Assembly (NCBI RefSeq): GCF_014643515.1
Contig: NZ_BMJP01000005.1
Span: 1 to 64,000 of the forward strand
Source of the DNA: Sphingomonas prati
Lineage (GTDB): Bacteria; Pseudomonadota; Alphaproteobacteria; Sphingomonadales; Sphingomonadaceae
DNA: 64,000 bases
Direction of reading: 5' to 3'
Shown here: positions 16,015 through 24,606 of the stretch, piece by piece
How the letters are laid out: the number at the start of each line of letters is the position of its first letter
How positions within the stretch are numbered: the stretch's first letter is position 1
Program-made: the position numbers and the translations under genes
The notes under the pieces: model-generated
Told to the model about the DNA's origin: nothing
What the model saw: only the letters and a program-made list of their open reading frames with translations
The model's database searches: none

Positions 16015-17136
16015 ATGTTATTCGAAACTATGTCTGCCCGTTTCCGCACTGATCCCGAACCCGATCCGGTCTATGTCGAGCTCGTCTCTGCGATGTTCGA
16101 TATCGAAGGGTCGACCTGGATCGCCGGGCTCATTTTCACCGGCCTCGGCCTGTACCTCGCGATCGCGCTGAACGATCCGATCACCGCCGCCATCACGCTG
16201 GCCGGGGCGGTGGTGCAGATCCCGCGCATCTTCCTCCTCCGCCGATTCCGCCGTTTCCGTCGCGCGGCCGGCGGCACGCTGCCCGACGCGCGCACCGCCG
16301 CCACCTGGGAACTGCGCTACAGCCTCGGCCTCATCCTGTTCTCCGCGCTGCTCAGCGGGCTCTGCCTGCGGATGTTCGCCATCGGGGACCCGGTGTTCCA
16401 GATGCTCGTCGTCGGCATGATGTTCGGCTTCTGCTCGGGCGTCATCGCGCGGCTGTCGGTCCGCCCGCTGGTCTGCGGGCTCGCGCTGATGGTCACCGTC
16501 GTGCCCATCGCCGCGGCCGCCTGGGTCACGCCCGAACCGCATCACGACATTCTCGCGGTCGGCTTCCTGCTGTTCCTGGTCGCCGCACTCGGCACCGTCC
16601 GGCAGGGCTATGACGCCGCCCGCCGCCACATCACCACGGCGCAGGAGATGTCGACCGTCGCGCGCAACGACCCGCTCACCGGCCTGCTCAACCGCTTCGG
16701 CCTGCGCCAGGCATTCGCGCGGATCGTGCCCACCAGCGCCGCGCCGATGCTCGCCGTCCATTATTGCGACCTCGACGGGTTCAAGCCGGTCAACGACCGC
16801 CACGGCCACCCCGCGGGTGACGTCGTGCTGACCCAGGTCGCGGCCCGGCTCCGTACCATCCTGCGCCCGACCGATTTGGCCGCACGCGTGGGCGGCGACG
16901 AATTCGTCGTGATCCAGTCCCCCGTCCGCCACGGGATCGAGGTCGCCGCCTTCGCCGAAACAATCCGCGCCTGCTTCGTCGAACCCTATGTCATCCGTGC
17001 AGGCGAAGTCCGGGTCGGCACCTCGATCGGCTCCACCCTCGCCACCGCCCCCCGCCCCGACCTCGACCGCCTCCTCGCCGAAGCCGACCGCGCACTCTAC
17101 GTCGCGAAAGAAGCCGGGCGCGAGACGGTGGAGTAG
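16015..17136 (+). CDS. Membrane-anchored diguanylate cyclase
   Basis: The product has 373 residues. The N-terminal half carries about six hydrophobic segments (roughly 30-195). The C-terminal GGDEF domain starts DPLTGLLNRFGLRQAF and contains the active-site loop ARVGGDEFVVIQS. The metal-binding region is DLDGFKPVNDRHGHPAGD. It should make cyclic di-GMP at the membrane. No EAL domain is present. The allosteric RxxD motif position, just before GGDEF, reads RPTDLAARVGGDEF, which fits RxxD. No strong ribosome-binding site marks the first ATG; an ATG at 16030 is the alternative. Confidence 0.9.
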   Translation: MLFETMSARFRTDPEPDPVYVELVSAMFDIEGSTWIAGLIFTGLGLYLAIALNDPITAAITLAGAVVQIPRIFLLRRFRRFRRAAGGTLPDARTAATWELRYSLGLILFSALLSGLCLRMFAIGDPVFQMLVVGMMFGFCSGVIARLSVRPLVCGLALMVTVVPIAAAAWVTPEPHHDILAVGFLLFLVAALGTVRQGYDAARRHITTAQEMSTVARNDPLTGLLNRFGLRQAFARIVPTSAAPMLAVHYCDLDGFKPVNDRHGHPAGDVVLTQVAARLRTILRPTDLAARVGGDEFVVIQSPVRHGIEVAAFAETIRACFVEPYVIRAGEVRVGTSIGSTLATAPRPDLDRLLAEADRALYVAKEAGRETVE

Positions 17137-17158
17137 GCGGAGTTCCAGCACCCGCTTT

Positions 17159-17203
17159 ATCCCGAGCGAAGTCGAGGAACCCTTCGAGCGAAGCCGAGAA
17201 GCC
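17159..17203. repeat. TCCCGAGCGAAGTCGAG repeat, copy 3
   Basis: TCCCGAGCGAAGTCGAGGAA is followed by TTCGAGCGAAGCCGAGAAG. It lies 59 bases before a GTTCGGTTCGAG palindrome. Confidence 0.8.
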
Positions 17204-17261
17204 CACACCAATCGCAAGCAGAACAGCGGAACCAGCCCGCTACAAGTACCCCCCCCAAATC

Positions 17262-17318
17262 CCGTTCGGTTCGAGCCTGTCGAGAACCCGGAGTTCTCGA
17301 CAGGCTCGAACCGAACGG
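17262..17318. repeat. GTTCGGTTCGAG palindrome, copy 3 (complete)
   Basis: The arms begin CCGTTCGGTTCGAGCCTG and close with CAGGCTCGAACCGAACGG, with a very short centre. It sits between two convergently oriented genes, where it could serve as a bidirectional hairpin. Confidence 0.85.
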
Positions 17319-17343
17319 TTTCAGGCCAAGCGAGAAACCAACC

Positions 17344-18186
17344 CTACCGCCGCCGCACCGGCGCACTACTCACGCGCTCCACATACAACCGGTCCCCACC
17401 CGTCGCGACCTTCTCGCGCAGGATGTCGTACCCGTCCTCATTCTCCACCAGATCCGACAGCTTCCGCATCCCGTAGTTCCGCGGATCGAAGTCGGGCATC
17501 AGCTTCTGGATCTGCGCCCCCACCACGGCCAGGTGGACGCGCTTGTCGTCCCCGATCACCGCATCGAACGCCTCGTCCAGCGCCGGCCGGAAGTCCGCCG
17601 GAGACGCCAGCGTCGCCGCAGGAGCCGCTGCCACCACCGGCGCAGGGGCCGCCCGCGGAGCCTCGGTCCGCGAAGGCGCCCGCGTCGCCGGCACGGACAC
17701 CGGCGCCGCCGCAATCGCGGCGGCCGCCGCCCCCTTCTGCCGGAACAATTCGGTATAGATGAACCGGTCGCACGCCGTGATGAACGGCTTGGGCGTCTTC
17801 TTCTCGCCGAACCCGAACACGGTCAGCCCGTTCTCGCGGATCCGGGTCGCCAGCCGCGTGAAGTCGCTGTCGCTCGTCACCAGGCAGAACCCGTCCAGGC
17901 TACCCTGATGCAACAGGTCCATCGCATCGATGATCAGCGCGCTGTCGCTGGCGTTCTTGCCGATCGTGTTGCGGAACTGCTGGATCGGCTGGATCGCATG
18001 TTCCATCAACGGGTTCCGCCACCCCGCCAGGTTCTGCATCGTGAAATCGCCGTAAATCCGCTTGACCACCGCGGTCCCCAGCGCCGCGACCTCGGACAGC
18101 AACGGCCCGATGACGTTAGGGGATGCGTTGTCGGCATCGATCAGAACGGCAAGGCGCACAACAGGTCTCCGGACACGAACAGGCAT
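17344..18186 (-). CDS. NYN-domain (PIN-like) protein with C-terminal LOTUS/OST-HTH domain
   Basis: The product has 280 residues. The N-terminal NYN domain, a PIN-like nuclease fold, shows LAVLIDADN, KRIYGDFTMQNLAGW, NASDSALIIDAMDLLHQ and CLVTSDSDFTRLATRIRENG, keeping the acidic residues expected for metal binding. An Ala/Pro-rich linker (about 170-200) leads to a LOTUS-like winged helix: VVGAQIQKLMPDFDPRNYGM, then KLSDLVENEDGYDIL. Such proteins are predicted RNA-processing nucleases. It ends in a basic tail. The start at 18184-18186 could be a few codons later. Confidence 0.85.
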   Translation of the reverse strand: MPVRVRRPVVRLAVLIDADNASPNVIGPLLSEVAALGTAVVKRIYGDFTMQNLAGWRNPLMEHAIQPIQQFRNTIGKNASDSALIIDAMDLLHQGSLDGFCLVTSDSDFTRLATRIRENGLTVFGFGEKKTPKPFITACDRFIYTELFRQKGAAAAAIAAAPVSVPATRAPSRTEAPRAAPAPVVAAAPAATLASPADFRPALDEAFDAVIGDDKRVHLAVVGAQIQKLMPDFDPRNYGMRKLSDLVENEDGYDILREKVATGGDRLYVERVSSAPVRRR

Positions 18187-18270
18187 TCCAGCCTCCTACG
18201 CCGCCCGAACGACGCGGTCGAGGACCAGCGGGACAGGGCACGCCCAACTCCGCCGGTCCCCCACCTCAGT

Positions 18271-19329
18271 TCAGGGAATGATCCGGTCCGCCCGCAACTG
18301 CGCGAACAGGTCGTAGAACGCATCATCCGTCGGCCGATACCCCGTGAACCCCATCCGCCGGCTCTTCGACATGTCGGTCACCACCTCGATCGGCCGCCCG
18401 AGATCCGCATCGGTGTGCCACGGCGACGCCAGCCGCGACAAGTCCGCCTCGACCAGCCCCTCGCGCGCCGCGATCTCCGCCCACAGCGCGGCGTCGTCCG
18501 CCATCTGCGTCTCGAGCGGCATCACCGTCCCGTCGAACGGCGCCGGCTCCACGCCGAACCACTCGGCGATCCGTCCCCACATCCACTGCCAGCGGAAGAT
18601 GTCGCCGTTGACGATGTTGAAATCCTGGTTCGCCGCCTCGGGCGTCGTCGCCGCCCACAACAGATGCCGCGCCAGCTGACCCGCGTCGGTCATGTCGGTC
18701 AGCCCCTCCCACTGCGCCACCGACCCCGGGAAACGGAACGGCCGCCCCGTCTCGCGGCACAGCGTGGCATAGACCGCCAGCGTGGTGCCCATGTTCATGG
18801 CATTGCCGACCGCCTTGCCGATCACGGTATGCGGCCGGTGGACGCTCCACGAAAAGCCGTCGCGCGCGGCGGCGGCGAACACCGCATCCTCCTGCGCATA
18901 ATAGAAATTCTCGACGTCCAGCCGGCCCTGCTCCTCGCGGAACGGCGTCTGCGGCAACGCGCCTTTTCCATAAGCCTCGAACGGCCCGAGATAATGCTTC
19001 AACCCCGTGACCAGCGCGACATGACGCGTCGCCCCGTCGTCATCCAGCCCGTCGAGCAAGTTGCGCACCATCGCAGAATTGACACGGATATTCTCCGCCT
19101 CGCTGTCCTGCCGCAGCCACGTCGTAATGAACACCGCGTCCGGGTGCAGCCCCGCCAGCGCCGCCCGCGTGCCGGCCGCATCCTGCAGGTCCGCCGCCAC
19201 CGGCTGAACGCCCTCCTGCACCCCCGGCCGCCGCGACAGCCCGTGGACCGTCCAGCCCTCCTGCACCAGCAACGCCGCCGTCGCACTCCCCACGATCCCA
19301 CTCGCGCCCACAACCAATGCCGTCTTCAT
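18271..19329 (-). CDS. PRISE-type SDR (progesterone 5-beta-reductase/iridoid-synthase-like)
   Basis: The product has 352 residues with the N-terminal Rossmann motif ALVVGASGIVGSATAALL. It contains ALVTGLKHYLGPFEAYG and ENFYYAQEDAVF; the Y-x-x-x-D/Q arrangement in place of Y-x-x-x-K is typical of PRISE enzymes, as are SWSVHRPHTVIG and NMGTTLAVYA. These reduce activated double bonds with NADPH; the bacterial substrate is unknown. The ATG at 19327-19329 begins the Rossmann strand. Confidence 0.85.
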   Translation of the reverse strand: MKTALVVGASGIVGSATAALLVQEGWTVHGLSRRPGVQEGVQPVAADLQDAAGTRAALAGLHPDAVFITTWLRQDSEAENIRVNSAMVRNLLDGLDDDGATRHVALVTGLKHYLGPFEAYGKGALPQTPFREEQGRLDVENFYYAQEDAVFAAAARDGFSWSVHRPHTVIGKAVGNAMNMGTTLAVYATLCRETGRPFRFPGSVAQWEGLTDMTDAGQLARHLLWAATTPEAANQDFNIVNGDIFRWQWMWGRIAEWFGVEPAPFDGTVMPLETQMADDAALWAEIAAREGLVEADLSRLASPWHTDADLGRPIEVVTDMSKSRRMGFTGYRPTDDAFYDLFAQLRADRIIP

Positions 19330-19445
19330 CACATGCTCCGATCTACTACTTGCCTCCCTGAACAGGGCAGCCCCCCGCCTGTTCCCTCGCCCGGACGTAA
19401 CGGAAACCCGGCTGATCGAGACGGCGATGCACAGCACAAGCGAAG

Positions 19446-19480
19446 CCCCTTCCCTTTCAAGGGAGGGGGTTGGGGGTGGG
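19446..19480. repeat. G/C-rich palindrome, intact copy
   Basis: CCCCTTCCCTTTCAAGGGAG is followed by GGGGTTGGGGGTGGG. The downstream bases GTGCTACCTGTCCACCAACG resemble those after the interrupted copy near 7688, so the repeat unit extends beyond the palindrome. Confidence 0.75.
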
Positions 19481-19669
19481 TGCTACCTGTCCACCAACGG
19501 AACAGCGAAGCTGTCGAGCAACCGAGCGGCGCCCCTCAAGCATCGTCAATCGCAAGAATGCCGGTCTCGAAACCGCAAAGCAAAGCGTCGCGTGGGCACC
19601 CAAGCCCAACACCAACCGCACCCGCGAACCTGATCTGATAAGCGCGATCCAACTCGCACCAAACGCCAC

Positions 19670-19743
19670 TGGATGCCCCGCGTGGATTCGAACCACGATA
19701 AACGGTATCAGAAACCGTTGTCTTACCTTTAGACGACGGGGCA
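19670..19743 (-). tRNA. tRNA-Gln (anticodon CTG)
   Basis: This is a complete 74-nt cloverleaf on the minus strand. The acceptor stem TGCCCCG pairs with CGGGGCA, the D stem is GTCT/AGAC and the anticodon stem ACGGT/ACCGT. The loop TTCTGAT gives anticodon CTG, reading CAG. The T arm is CGTGG-TTCGAAT-CCACG, and CCA is encoded. The weak U1-A72 pair is a known identity feature of glutamine tRNAs. Confidence 0.95.
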
Positions 19744-19948
19744 GCAGCGTGTCCGCCGCCTAATGGCTCGCCCGGCGGCTGTCAACGGCGCATCGCCCGC
19801 CGCCCGGCACAACCCGACCGCAACCGCCCGTGCCGGCCAAGCCCCACACACGCACGACGGCTTGTGCCCGGCACGGCACACCGCTACGCTCACTCCCAAG
19901 CACCGGCAGCGTCATGCTCCGCCGGCCCCAGAACAGAGTTTTCGATCC

Positions 19949-21148
19949 ATGGCGCACCGCCCTTTCGAGGCCGCGCCGTCCCCCGGCCACCCGCCGGGAC
20001 GCGCGGCATCCGGACCATCCGGCAGGTCCCCCAACCCATCGTCCACGCGCGCCAATGGCCAGCCTGCCAACGGCCAGCCTGCCGACGGTCAGCCCGCCGA
20101 CGCCCCCGACACCGCTCGCTTGCCCGGTCGCGCGGCCGAGAACACCCCGCGCCAGGGCCCGCGCACCGGCCCGCCGCGCGCCGACCGCGGCACCTATGCC
20201 GCGCTCGATCTCGGCACCAACAATTGCCGCCTGCTCATCGCCCGGCCGCAGGAGGACGGCTTCGTCGTCGTCGATGCGTTCAGCCGCGTCGTGCGGCTCG
20301 GCGAAGGGCTCGCCGCCACCGGCCGGCTGTCCGATGCCGCGATGGACCGCGCCGTCTCCGCGCTGTCGATCTGCGCGGACAAGCTCATGCGCCGCCACGT
20401 GACGCTCGTCCGCTCGGTCGCGACGGAGGCCTGCCGTAGAGCCACCAACGGCGCCGACTTCGTCGCGCGCGTCCACCGCGAAACCGGCATCGCGCTGGAG
20501 GTCATCACCGCCGAGACCGAGGCCAAGCTCGCCGTGCTCGGCTGCCACGCGCTGCTCGAACCCGGCGACGGCCCCGCGCTGGTGTTCGACATCGGCGGCG
20601 GATCGACCGAACTCGTGCTGATCGACACCGCGGCCGGCGAACCGCGCATCGTTGACTGGTTCTCCGCACCGTGGGGCGTCGTGTCGCTCAGCGAAAACGA
20701 CCCGCATGTCGGCGACGATGCCGACGCGCTCGAGGCCGCCTACCACCGCATGAAGGCCCGTGTTGCGCACGCGTTCTCCGGCTTCCACGGCGCGATCGGC
20801 GCGCGGATGCCCGGCCCCATGCGGCTGCTCGGCACCAGCGGCACCGTCACCACGCTCGCCAGTGTCCACCTGAAACTGCCGTCCTATGATCGCCGCGCGA
20901 TCGACGGGCTAATCGTGCCGTCCGAATCGATGCGCGCGATCAGCGCCCGGCTCGCGCGCATGTCGGTGACCGAACGCGCCACGCTCGCCTGCATCGGGCA
21001 TGAGCGCGCCGACCTCGTCGTCGCCGGCTGCGCGATCCTCGACGCGATCCTCGACATCTGGCCGGCCGAACGGCTCGGCGTCGCCGACCGCGGCATCCGC
21101 GAAGGCATATTGCGGACCCTGATGGGTCGCGAAAGGGCACGCGCATGA
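19949..21148 (+). CDS. ppx: Exopolyphosphatase / pppGpp phosphatase (Ppx/GppA family)
   Basis: The product has 399 residues from the ATG at 19949. The ASKHA ATPase-like domain shows YAALDLGTNNCRLLIARP, VRLGEGLAATGRLSDAAMDR, VATEACRRATNG, FDIGGGSTELVLID and LLGTSGTVTTLASV. It hydrolyses inorganic polyphosphate and possibly pppGpp. It lacks the C-terminal HD domain of E. coli Ppx, as in other short alphaproteobacterial forms. The N-terminal 75 residues are low-complexity and include a tandem N/D-GQPA repeat (about residues 35-48). The frame is open back to 19763, overlapping nothing. Its stop overlaps the rlmE start (ATGA). Confidence 0.88.
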   Translation: MAHRPFEAAPSPGHPPGRAASGPSGRSPNPSSTRANGQPANGQPADGQPADAPDTARLPGRAAENTPRQGPRTGPPRADRGTYAALDLGTNNCRLLIARPQEDGFVVVDAFSRVVRLGEGLAATGRLSDAAMDRAVSALSICADKLMRRHVTLVRSVATEACRRATNGADFVARVHRETGIALEVITAETEAKLAVLGCHALLEPGDGPALVFDIGGGSTELVLIDTAAGEPRIVDWFSAPWGVVSLSENDPHVGDDADALEAAYHRMKARVAHAFSGFHGAIGARMPGPMRLLGTSGTVTTLASVHLKLPSYDRRAIDGLIVPSESMRAISARLARMSVTERATLACIGHERADLVVAGCAILDAILDIWPAERLGVADRGIREGILRTLMGRERARA

Positions 21149-21810
21149 GCCGCGGGGGTTCCGGCGGCCGCGTCCGCGTGAAGACCGGGCGCGGCCGCAC
21201 CGCCGCGTCCACCCGCTGGCTCGAACGCCAGCTCAACGACCCGTATGTGCGCCGCGCCAAGGCGGAGGGCTATCGCAGCCGCGCCGCCTACAAGCTGATC
21301 GAACTCGACGAACGCTTCGCATTGCTGCGCGGGGCGGAACGCGTGATCGATCTCGGCATCGCGCCCGGCGGCTGGGCGCAGGTCGTGCGCAAGGTCCGCC
21401 CCAAGGCCACCGTCGTCGGCATCGACCTGCTGCCCGTCGATCCGATCGACGGCGTCGACATCCTGCTGCTCGATTTCATGGACGACACCGCGCCCGGCCT
21501 GCTGACCGAAGCACTCGGCGGCCCGGCGGACGTCGTGCTGTCCGACATGGCCGCCAACACCGTCGGCCACGCCCAGACCGACCATCTCCGCACCATGGGC
21601 CTGGTCGAGGCCGCCGCGGTCTTCGCCGGCGAAATCCTCCGCCCCGGCGGCTCCTTCGTGGCAAAGGTGCTCGCCGGCGGCGCGGACAGCGACCTCGTCG
21701 CCCTTCTCAAGCGAATGTTCACCACCGTGAAACACGCCAAGCCGCCCGCCAGCCGCAAGGACAGCTCCGAATGGTACGTGATCGCACAAGGCTTCAAGGG
21801 CCCCGGCTGA
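21145..21810 (+). CDS. rlmE: 23S rRNA U2552 2'-O-methyltransferase RlmE (FtsJ)
   Basis: The product has 221 residues. Key elements are the basic N terminus, RSRAAYKLIELDERF (catalytic Lys in AYKL), VIDLGIAPGGWAQV as the S-adenosylmethionine loop, DIILLDFM-like and VLSDMAANTVGHAQTDH with the catalytic Asp, and FVAKVLAGG with the second Lys. RlmE methylates the A-loop during 50S maturation. It overlaps the ppx stop by four bases, an order common in this group. Confidence 0.95.
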   Translation: MSRGGSGGRVRVKTGRGRTAASTRWLERQLNDPYVRRAKAEGYRSRAAYKLIELDERFALLRGAERVIDLGIAPGGWAQVVRKVRPKATVVGIDLLPVDPIDGVDILLLDFMDDTAPGLLTEALGGPADVVLSDMAANTVGHAQTDHLRTMGLVEAAAVFAGEILRPGGSFVAKVLAGGADSDLVALLKRMFTTVKHAKPPASRKDSSEWYVIAQGFKGPG

Positions 21811-21823
21811 TCACCACAACATG

Positions 21824-21845
21824 GTCCGCCCCGGCCGGGGCGGAC
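21824..21845. terminator. Strong hairpin after rlmE
   Basis: A perfect 22-base palindrome, GTCCGCCCCGGCCGGGGCGGAC, begins 13 bases after the rlmE stop. There is no T-run after it, so intrinsic termination is only likely, not certain. It also marks the last core-like position before the accessory region. Confidence 0.55.
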
Positions 21846-21965
21846 GCGAGCGTTTCGAATTAAGCGACACCCTTGGCGGCTGACGCCATAATCGAACAGT
21901 CTGACCGCCCGGACACGCCCGCACGAAGGCTCGACGCAGGGACCAAAAGAATGTCCGCTAACGCC

Positions 21966-22884
21966 GGTTGGTTCAACCGGTGAGCGCAACGGCTTTGGCG
22001 AACATCTCAGCGGGTGTTTCATAGTTCAAGCTTTTCTGGGTCGTTTGTTGAGTTGACGGGCGATGTTGCCGAGCTGGACTTGGCTGGACGTCGACAGGTC
22101 GATGCCGTGGGGCAGGTACTGGCGCAGCAGACGGCTGGTGTTCTCGTTGGCACCGCGCTGCCACGGGCTAGGCGGATCGCAGAAGTAGACCGCCATATCG
22201 GTCGCGAGGGAGAAGCGCCGGTGACCGGCAAGCTCCTTGCCGCGGTCCCAGGTCAGCGATCGGCAGAAGTCTCCGGGCAGCTTGCGCGCCTGGATATAGA
22301 GGCTCTTGTAGATCGTCTCGTGTGACACGCGGTGCTGCTCTTGGTCGGCGAAGCAGCGCCCCAGCCAGCCCGCGATCTGCTCGGGTGACCAGTTGCGGCG
22401 CAGCTTCGACGACACTGTTCGGCGCAAGCCCGGATGGTAAGCTAGCTTGCAGTTCTGGGGCGCAGCGCACGCGCCCAGGCCACCTGATCAGACACCGTCG
22501 CGCGGTAGCGGTCCCGCCCTCCGTTACGCCCCACCTCCCGGCTGATCGTCGATGGCGACCGGCCAAGCTGCGCCGCAATCGCCCGTAGCGAGCGCCCCGC
22601 GACCAGGCCTCTGGAGACCTCCTCGCGCTCCGTCAGGCTCAGGGCCCGCGCCGCTTGCCTGCGCTCGGCTGGACGGATGCCGCCCGATGGCGACAGCACG
22701 GAGAACACCGACGACGACTCCCGATCGAACCGTCGTCCGATCGAGCTCATCGACTCGCCGCGTCGCCACCGATCCCAGATCTCCGCTCGCTGCGCCGCCG
22801 AGTAATAAATCCGCTTCCGCTGCTTCATCGCTTGCACCCTCTCACCTCGAGAATGATGCGTTGCGCTCACTCGTTGAACCCACC
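21966..22884 (-). mobile_element. Decayed IS30-family insertion sequence
   Basis: The terminal inverted repeats are GGTTGGTTCAACCGGTGAGC (21966-21991) and, on the other strand, GGTGGGTTCAACGAGTGAGC (22859-22884); they match at 23 of 26 positions. Between them lies a single broken transposase gene. The element is about 919 bp, shorter than typical IS30 members, consistent with an internal deletion of the transposase core. Confidence 0.85.
21973..22828 (-). pseudogene. IS30-family transposase, frameshifted and internally deleted
   Basis: The N-terminal part (22442-22828) carries the IS30 HTH regions (MKQRKRIYYSAAQRAEIWDR; LGRSPSTISREVGRNGGRDR). A one-base deletion near 22445 shifts the frame; coding resumes as CKLAYHPGLRRTVSSKLRRN. 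After SHETIYKSLYIQAR the sequence jumps to KLPGDFCRSLTWDRGKEL, so the segment that normally holds the first two DDE residues (around GHWEGDLI) is missing. A second one-base loss near 22028 separates RPRK from LNYETPAEMF. It cannot make an active transposase. Confidence 0.9.
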
Positions 22885-23052
22885 GTGGAACGCGGTCGTT
22901 GGCGCTAGTTCACTAAGGCGGTAGCTTGATGGCCACGGGTGGCCCTGTCGTTCTATGCAGGAACGTCGCCGACTTCGATGTCAAGCGAAAGCGATTGGTC
23001 GGAAGCAGAACTTACGGCGAAAGTTAGCGGCTGTCCGTTAAGCCAGGTGCAA

Positions 23053-24564
23053 TCAGGCCCGCGCAGGTCGCCTCGCGACTGCGTCAGACAAGGCTGTGAG
23101 TAGCTCGGCCTCCTTGCCCGCTTCACATTCGACCCGTCCGCGCCACACATCCTCAACGGCTTGACGCAAGATACGTTCAGCCAAGTCGTACCGACTCCAA
23201 TTCATCGTTTGGTATCTAGCCTTCCCCAAGCGGAAATCTATGCCCCGGTAAGCGCGGTTCTTTAATATCTCAGCTGATCCCAAGTGCACTCTTGGTAGAT
23301 CAAAACCTCCGGCTTCAACGAACTGCTCATAAACTAAATCTAATTCTTCAAGATCGCAGCAATCAAATATATTGTCTTCCAGCGACGATATGCCATACTG
23401 CGCCGTAAACGTTAGTGGCACTGATAGGTCATGACATATATCTATAATTCCACCAATATCGCTTTTATTAGCGCCCATTATAACAAAGGAAACGATGAGT
23501 TTTTTGAGTTCACCGCCATTATATTTTTCTGCTATTAACTCTAATCCCCTATATACGTCATTCCATCGAGCTCCCTTTCTAATTTTCTCATAGGTTTCCT
23601 TAGTTGCTCCATCAACTGACGCGATAAACGATAGTTTATTGTGTTTGATAATATCCCAAATCTTATCATTAAAAGTCGTCAGATTAGAATTTATGTGAAC
23701 TTCTATGTCCCGATCGGAGAGGGTGCGCGTGGCCAGAAGCGCGACAAAATCAGTAAATAGTAGGGCCTCTCCGGCACCGGAGGTAATAATCTTACGCAAG
23801 CCACCAGCCTTGGCCAGCGTGTCGATTTGCTTAGTTGAGTTTTTAACGTTCAATTTGTTTATTGTAACCTTCTTATTGCGACACATGACGCATTCAAGAT
23901 TGCAGCCCAGATCGATATCGTGCGTCAAGATCTCTGGACTGTAATCCAAAAGCTGGCCTTCTCCGATGATAGAGCGAACGACGTTTGTCGGCGGTCGCTC
24001 CGGCAGCTGCGATCCCAGCAGGTAAGGGCAAACATCTTCGCGGCAAGTTGCGCTATAATCAGCCTTGGTGAATGCTTCCCTGTACCGAAGCACAGCCGGG
24101 GCGTTCCAAATTTCCAAGATCGTGGAGTCGTTAGTGTCACCAAGATAAAGATTGGGCTGTTTGAGAAGACTCAGGCATGGACAGACATGTGCTCCGCCCT
24201 TGTAGTTGACGCTTAAATTGGTCCATGGCGCAAAACACTTGAGACTGATCGATTTATGATCCCTCACAAAGACTGGACCATTAACGAGTCGACGCTCAGA
24301 CCCTCTTAAACGCACATCCACGGCATGCGTTTTATCATCCTGAAACAAGAAGCTCAGGTCGTTAGATGCGAACGCGTGCTTACCAGACCCGCGTCCAGAT
24401 AGTTCGAGGTCTTCCCGATAGTTGGAAGCGACTAGTGTCTCAATAACGTTCTCATCTACGAGTATCTCAACGGTAACTGGACCATCATCGCCCCGCTTTG
24501 CCCATCCGTATATTCTTCCGCCGTCGAATATATCGATGAAGCCTTCCAAGTCAGAGCATGTCAT
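23053..24564 (-). CDS. Radical SAM protein with N-terminal beta-module and CxxPW cysteine region
   Basis: The product has 503 residues. Residues about 9-92 form a beta-rich module with the signature RIYGWAKRGDDGPVTVEILV, like modules attached to glycosyltransferases and surface-polysaccharide proteins in other Proteobacteria. Next is a cysteine region resembling SPASM/twitch auxiliary domains (C110-FAPW, C128-P-C130, EIWN, C174 and C179). The radical SAM core follows with CNLECVMC (C221, C225, C228). The ATG at 24562-24564 has AAGGGA upstream; a GTG at 24606 is the alternative. The gene is clearly AT-richer than its surroundings (for example around 23340-23700), suggesting transfer. No maturation substrate gene is visible beside it. 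Confidence 0.8.
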   Translation of the reverse strand: MTCSDLEGFIDIFDGGRIYGWAKRGDDGPVTVEILVDENVIETLVASNYREDLELSGRGSGKHAFASNDLSFLFQDDKTHAVDVRLRGSERRLVNGPVFVRDHKSISLKCFAPWTNLSVNYKGGAHVCPCLSLLKQPNLYLGDTNDSTILEIWNAPAVLRYREAFTKADYSATCREDVCPYLLGSQLPERPPTNVVRSIIGEGQLLDYSPEILTHDIDLGCNLECVMCRNKKVTINKLNVKNSTKQIDTLAKAGGLRKIITSGAGEALLFTDFVALLATRTLSDRDIEVHINSNLTTFNDKIWDIIKHNKLSFIASVDGATKETYEKIRKGARWNDVYRGLELIAEKYNGGELKKLIVSFVIMGANKSDIGGIIDICHDLSVPLTFTAQYGISSLEDNIFDCCDLEELDLVYEQFVEAGGFDLPRVHLGSAEILKNRAYRGIDFRLGKARYQTMNWSRYDLAERILRQAVEDVWRGRVECEAGKEAELLTALSDAVARRPARA

Positions 24565-24606
24565 TTCCAGCTGTCCCTTATTTTCGCAGAAGCTCAGTTG
24601 GGGCAC

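Noticed and set aside
21824-21845. Attachment site or replication terminus element
   Set aside because: The perfect palindrome directly follows rlmE and is better read as a transcript-end hairpin; no integrase or direct repeat is nearby.
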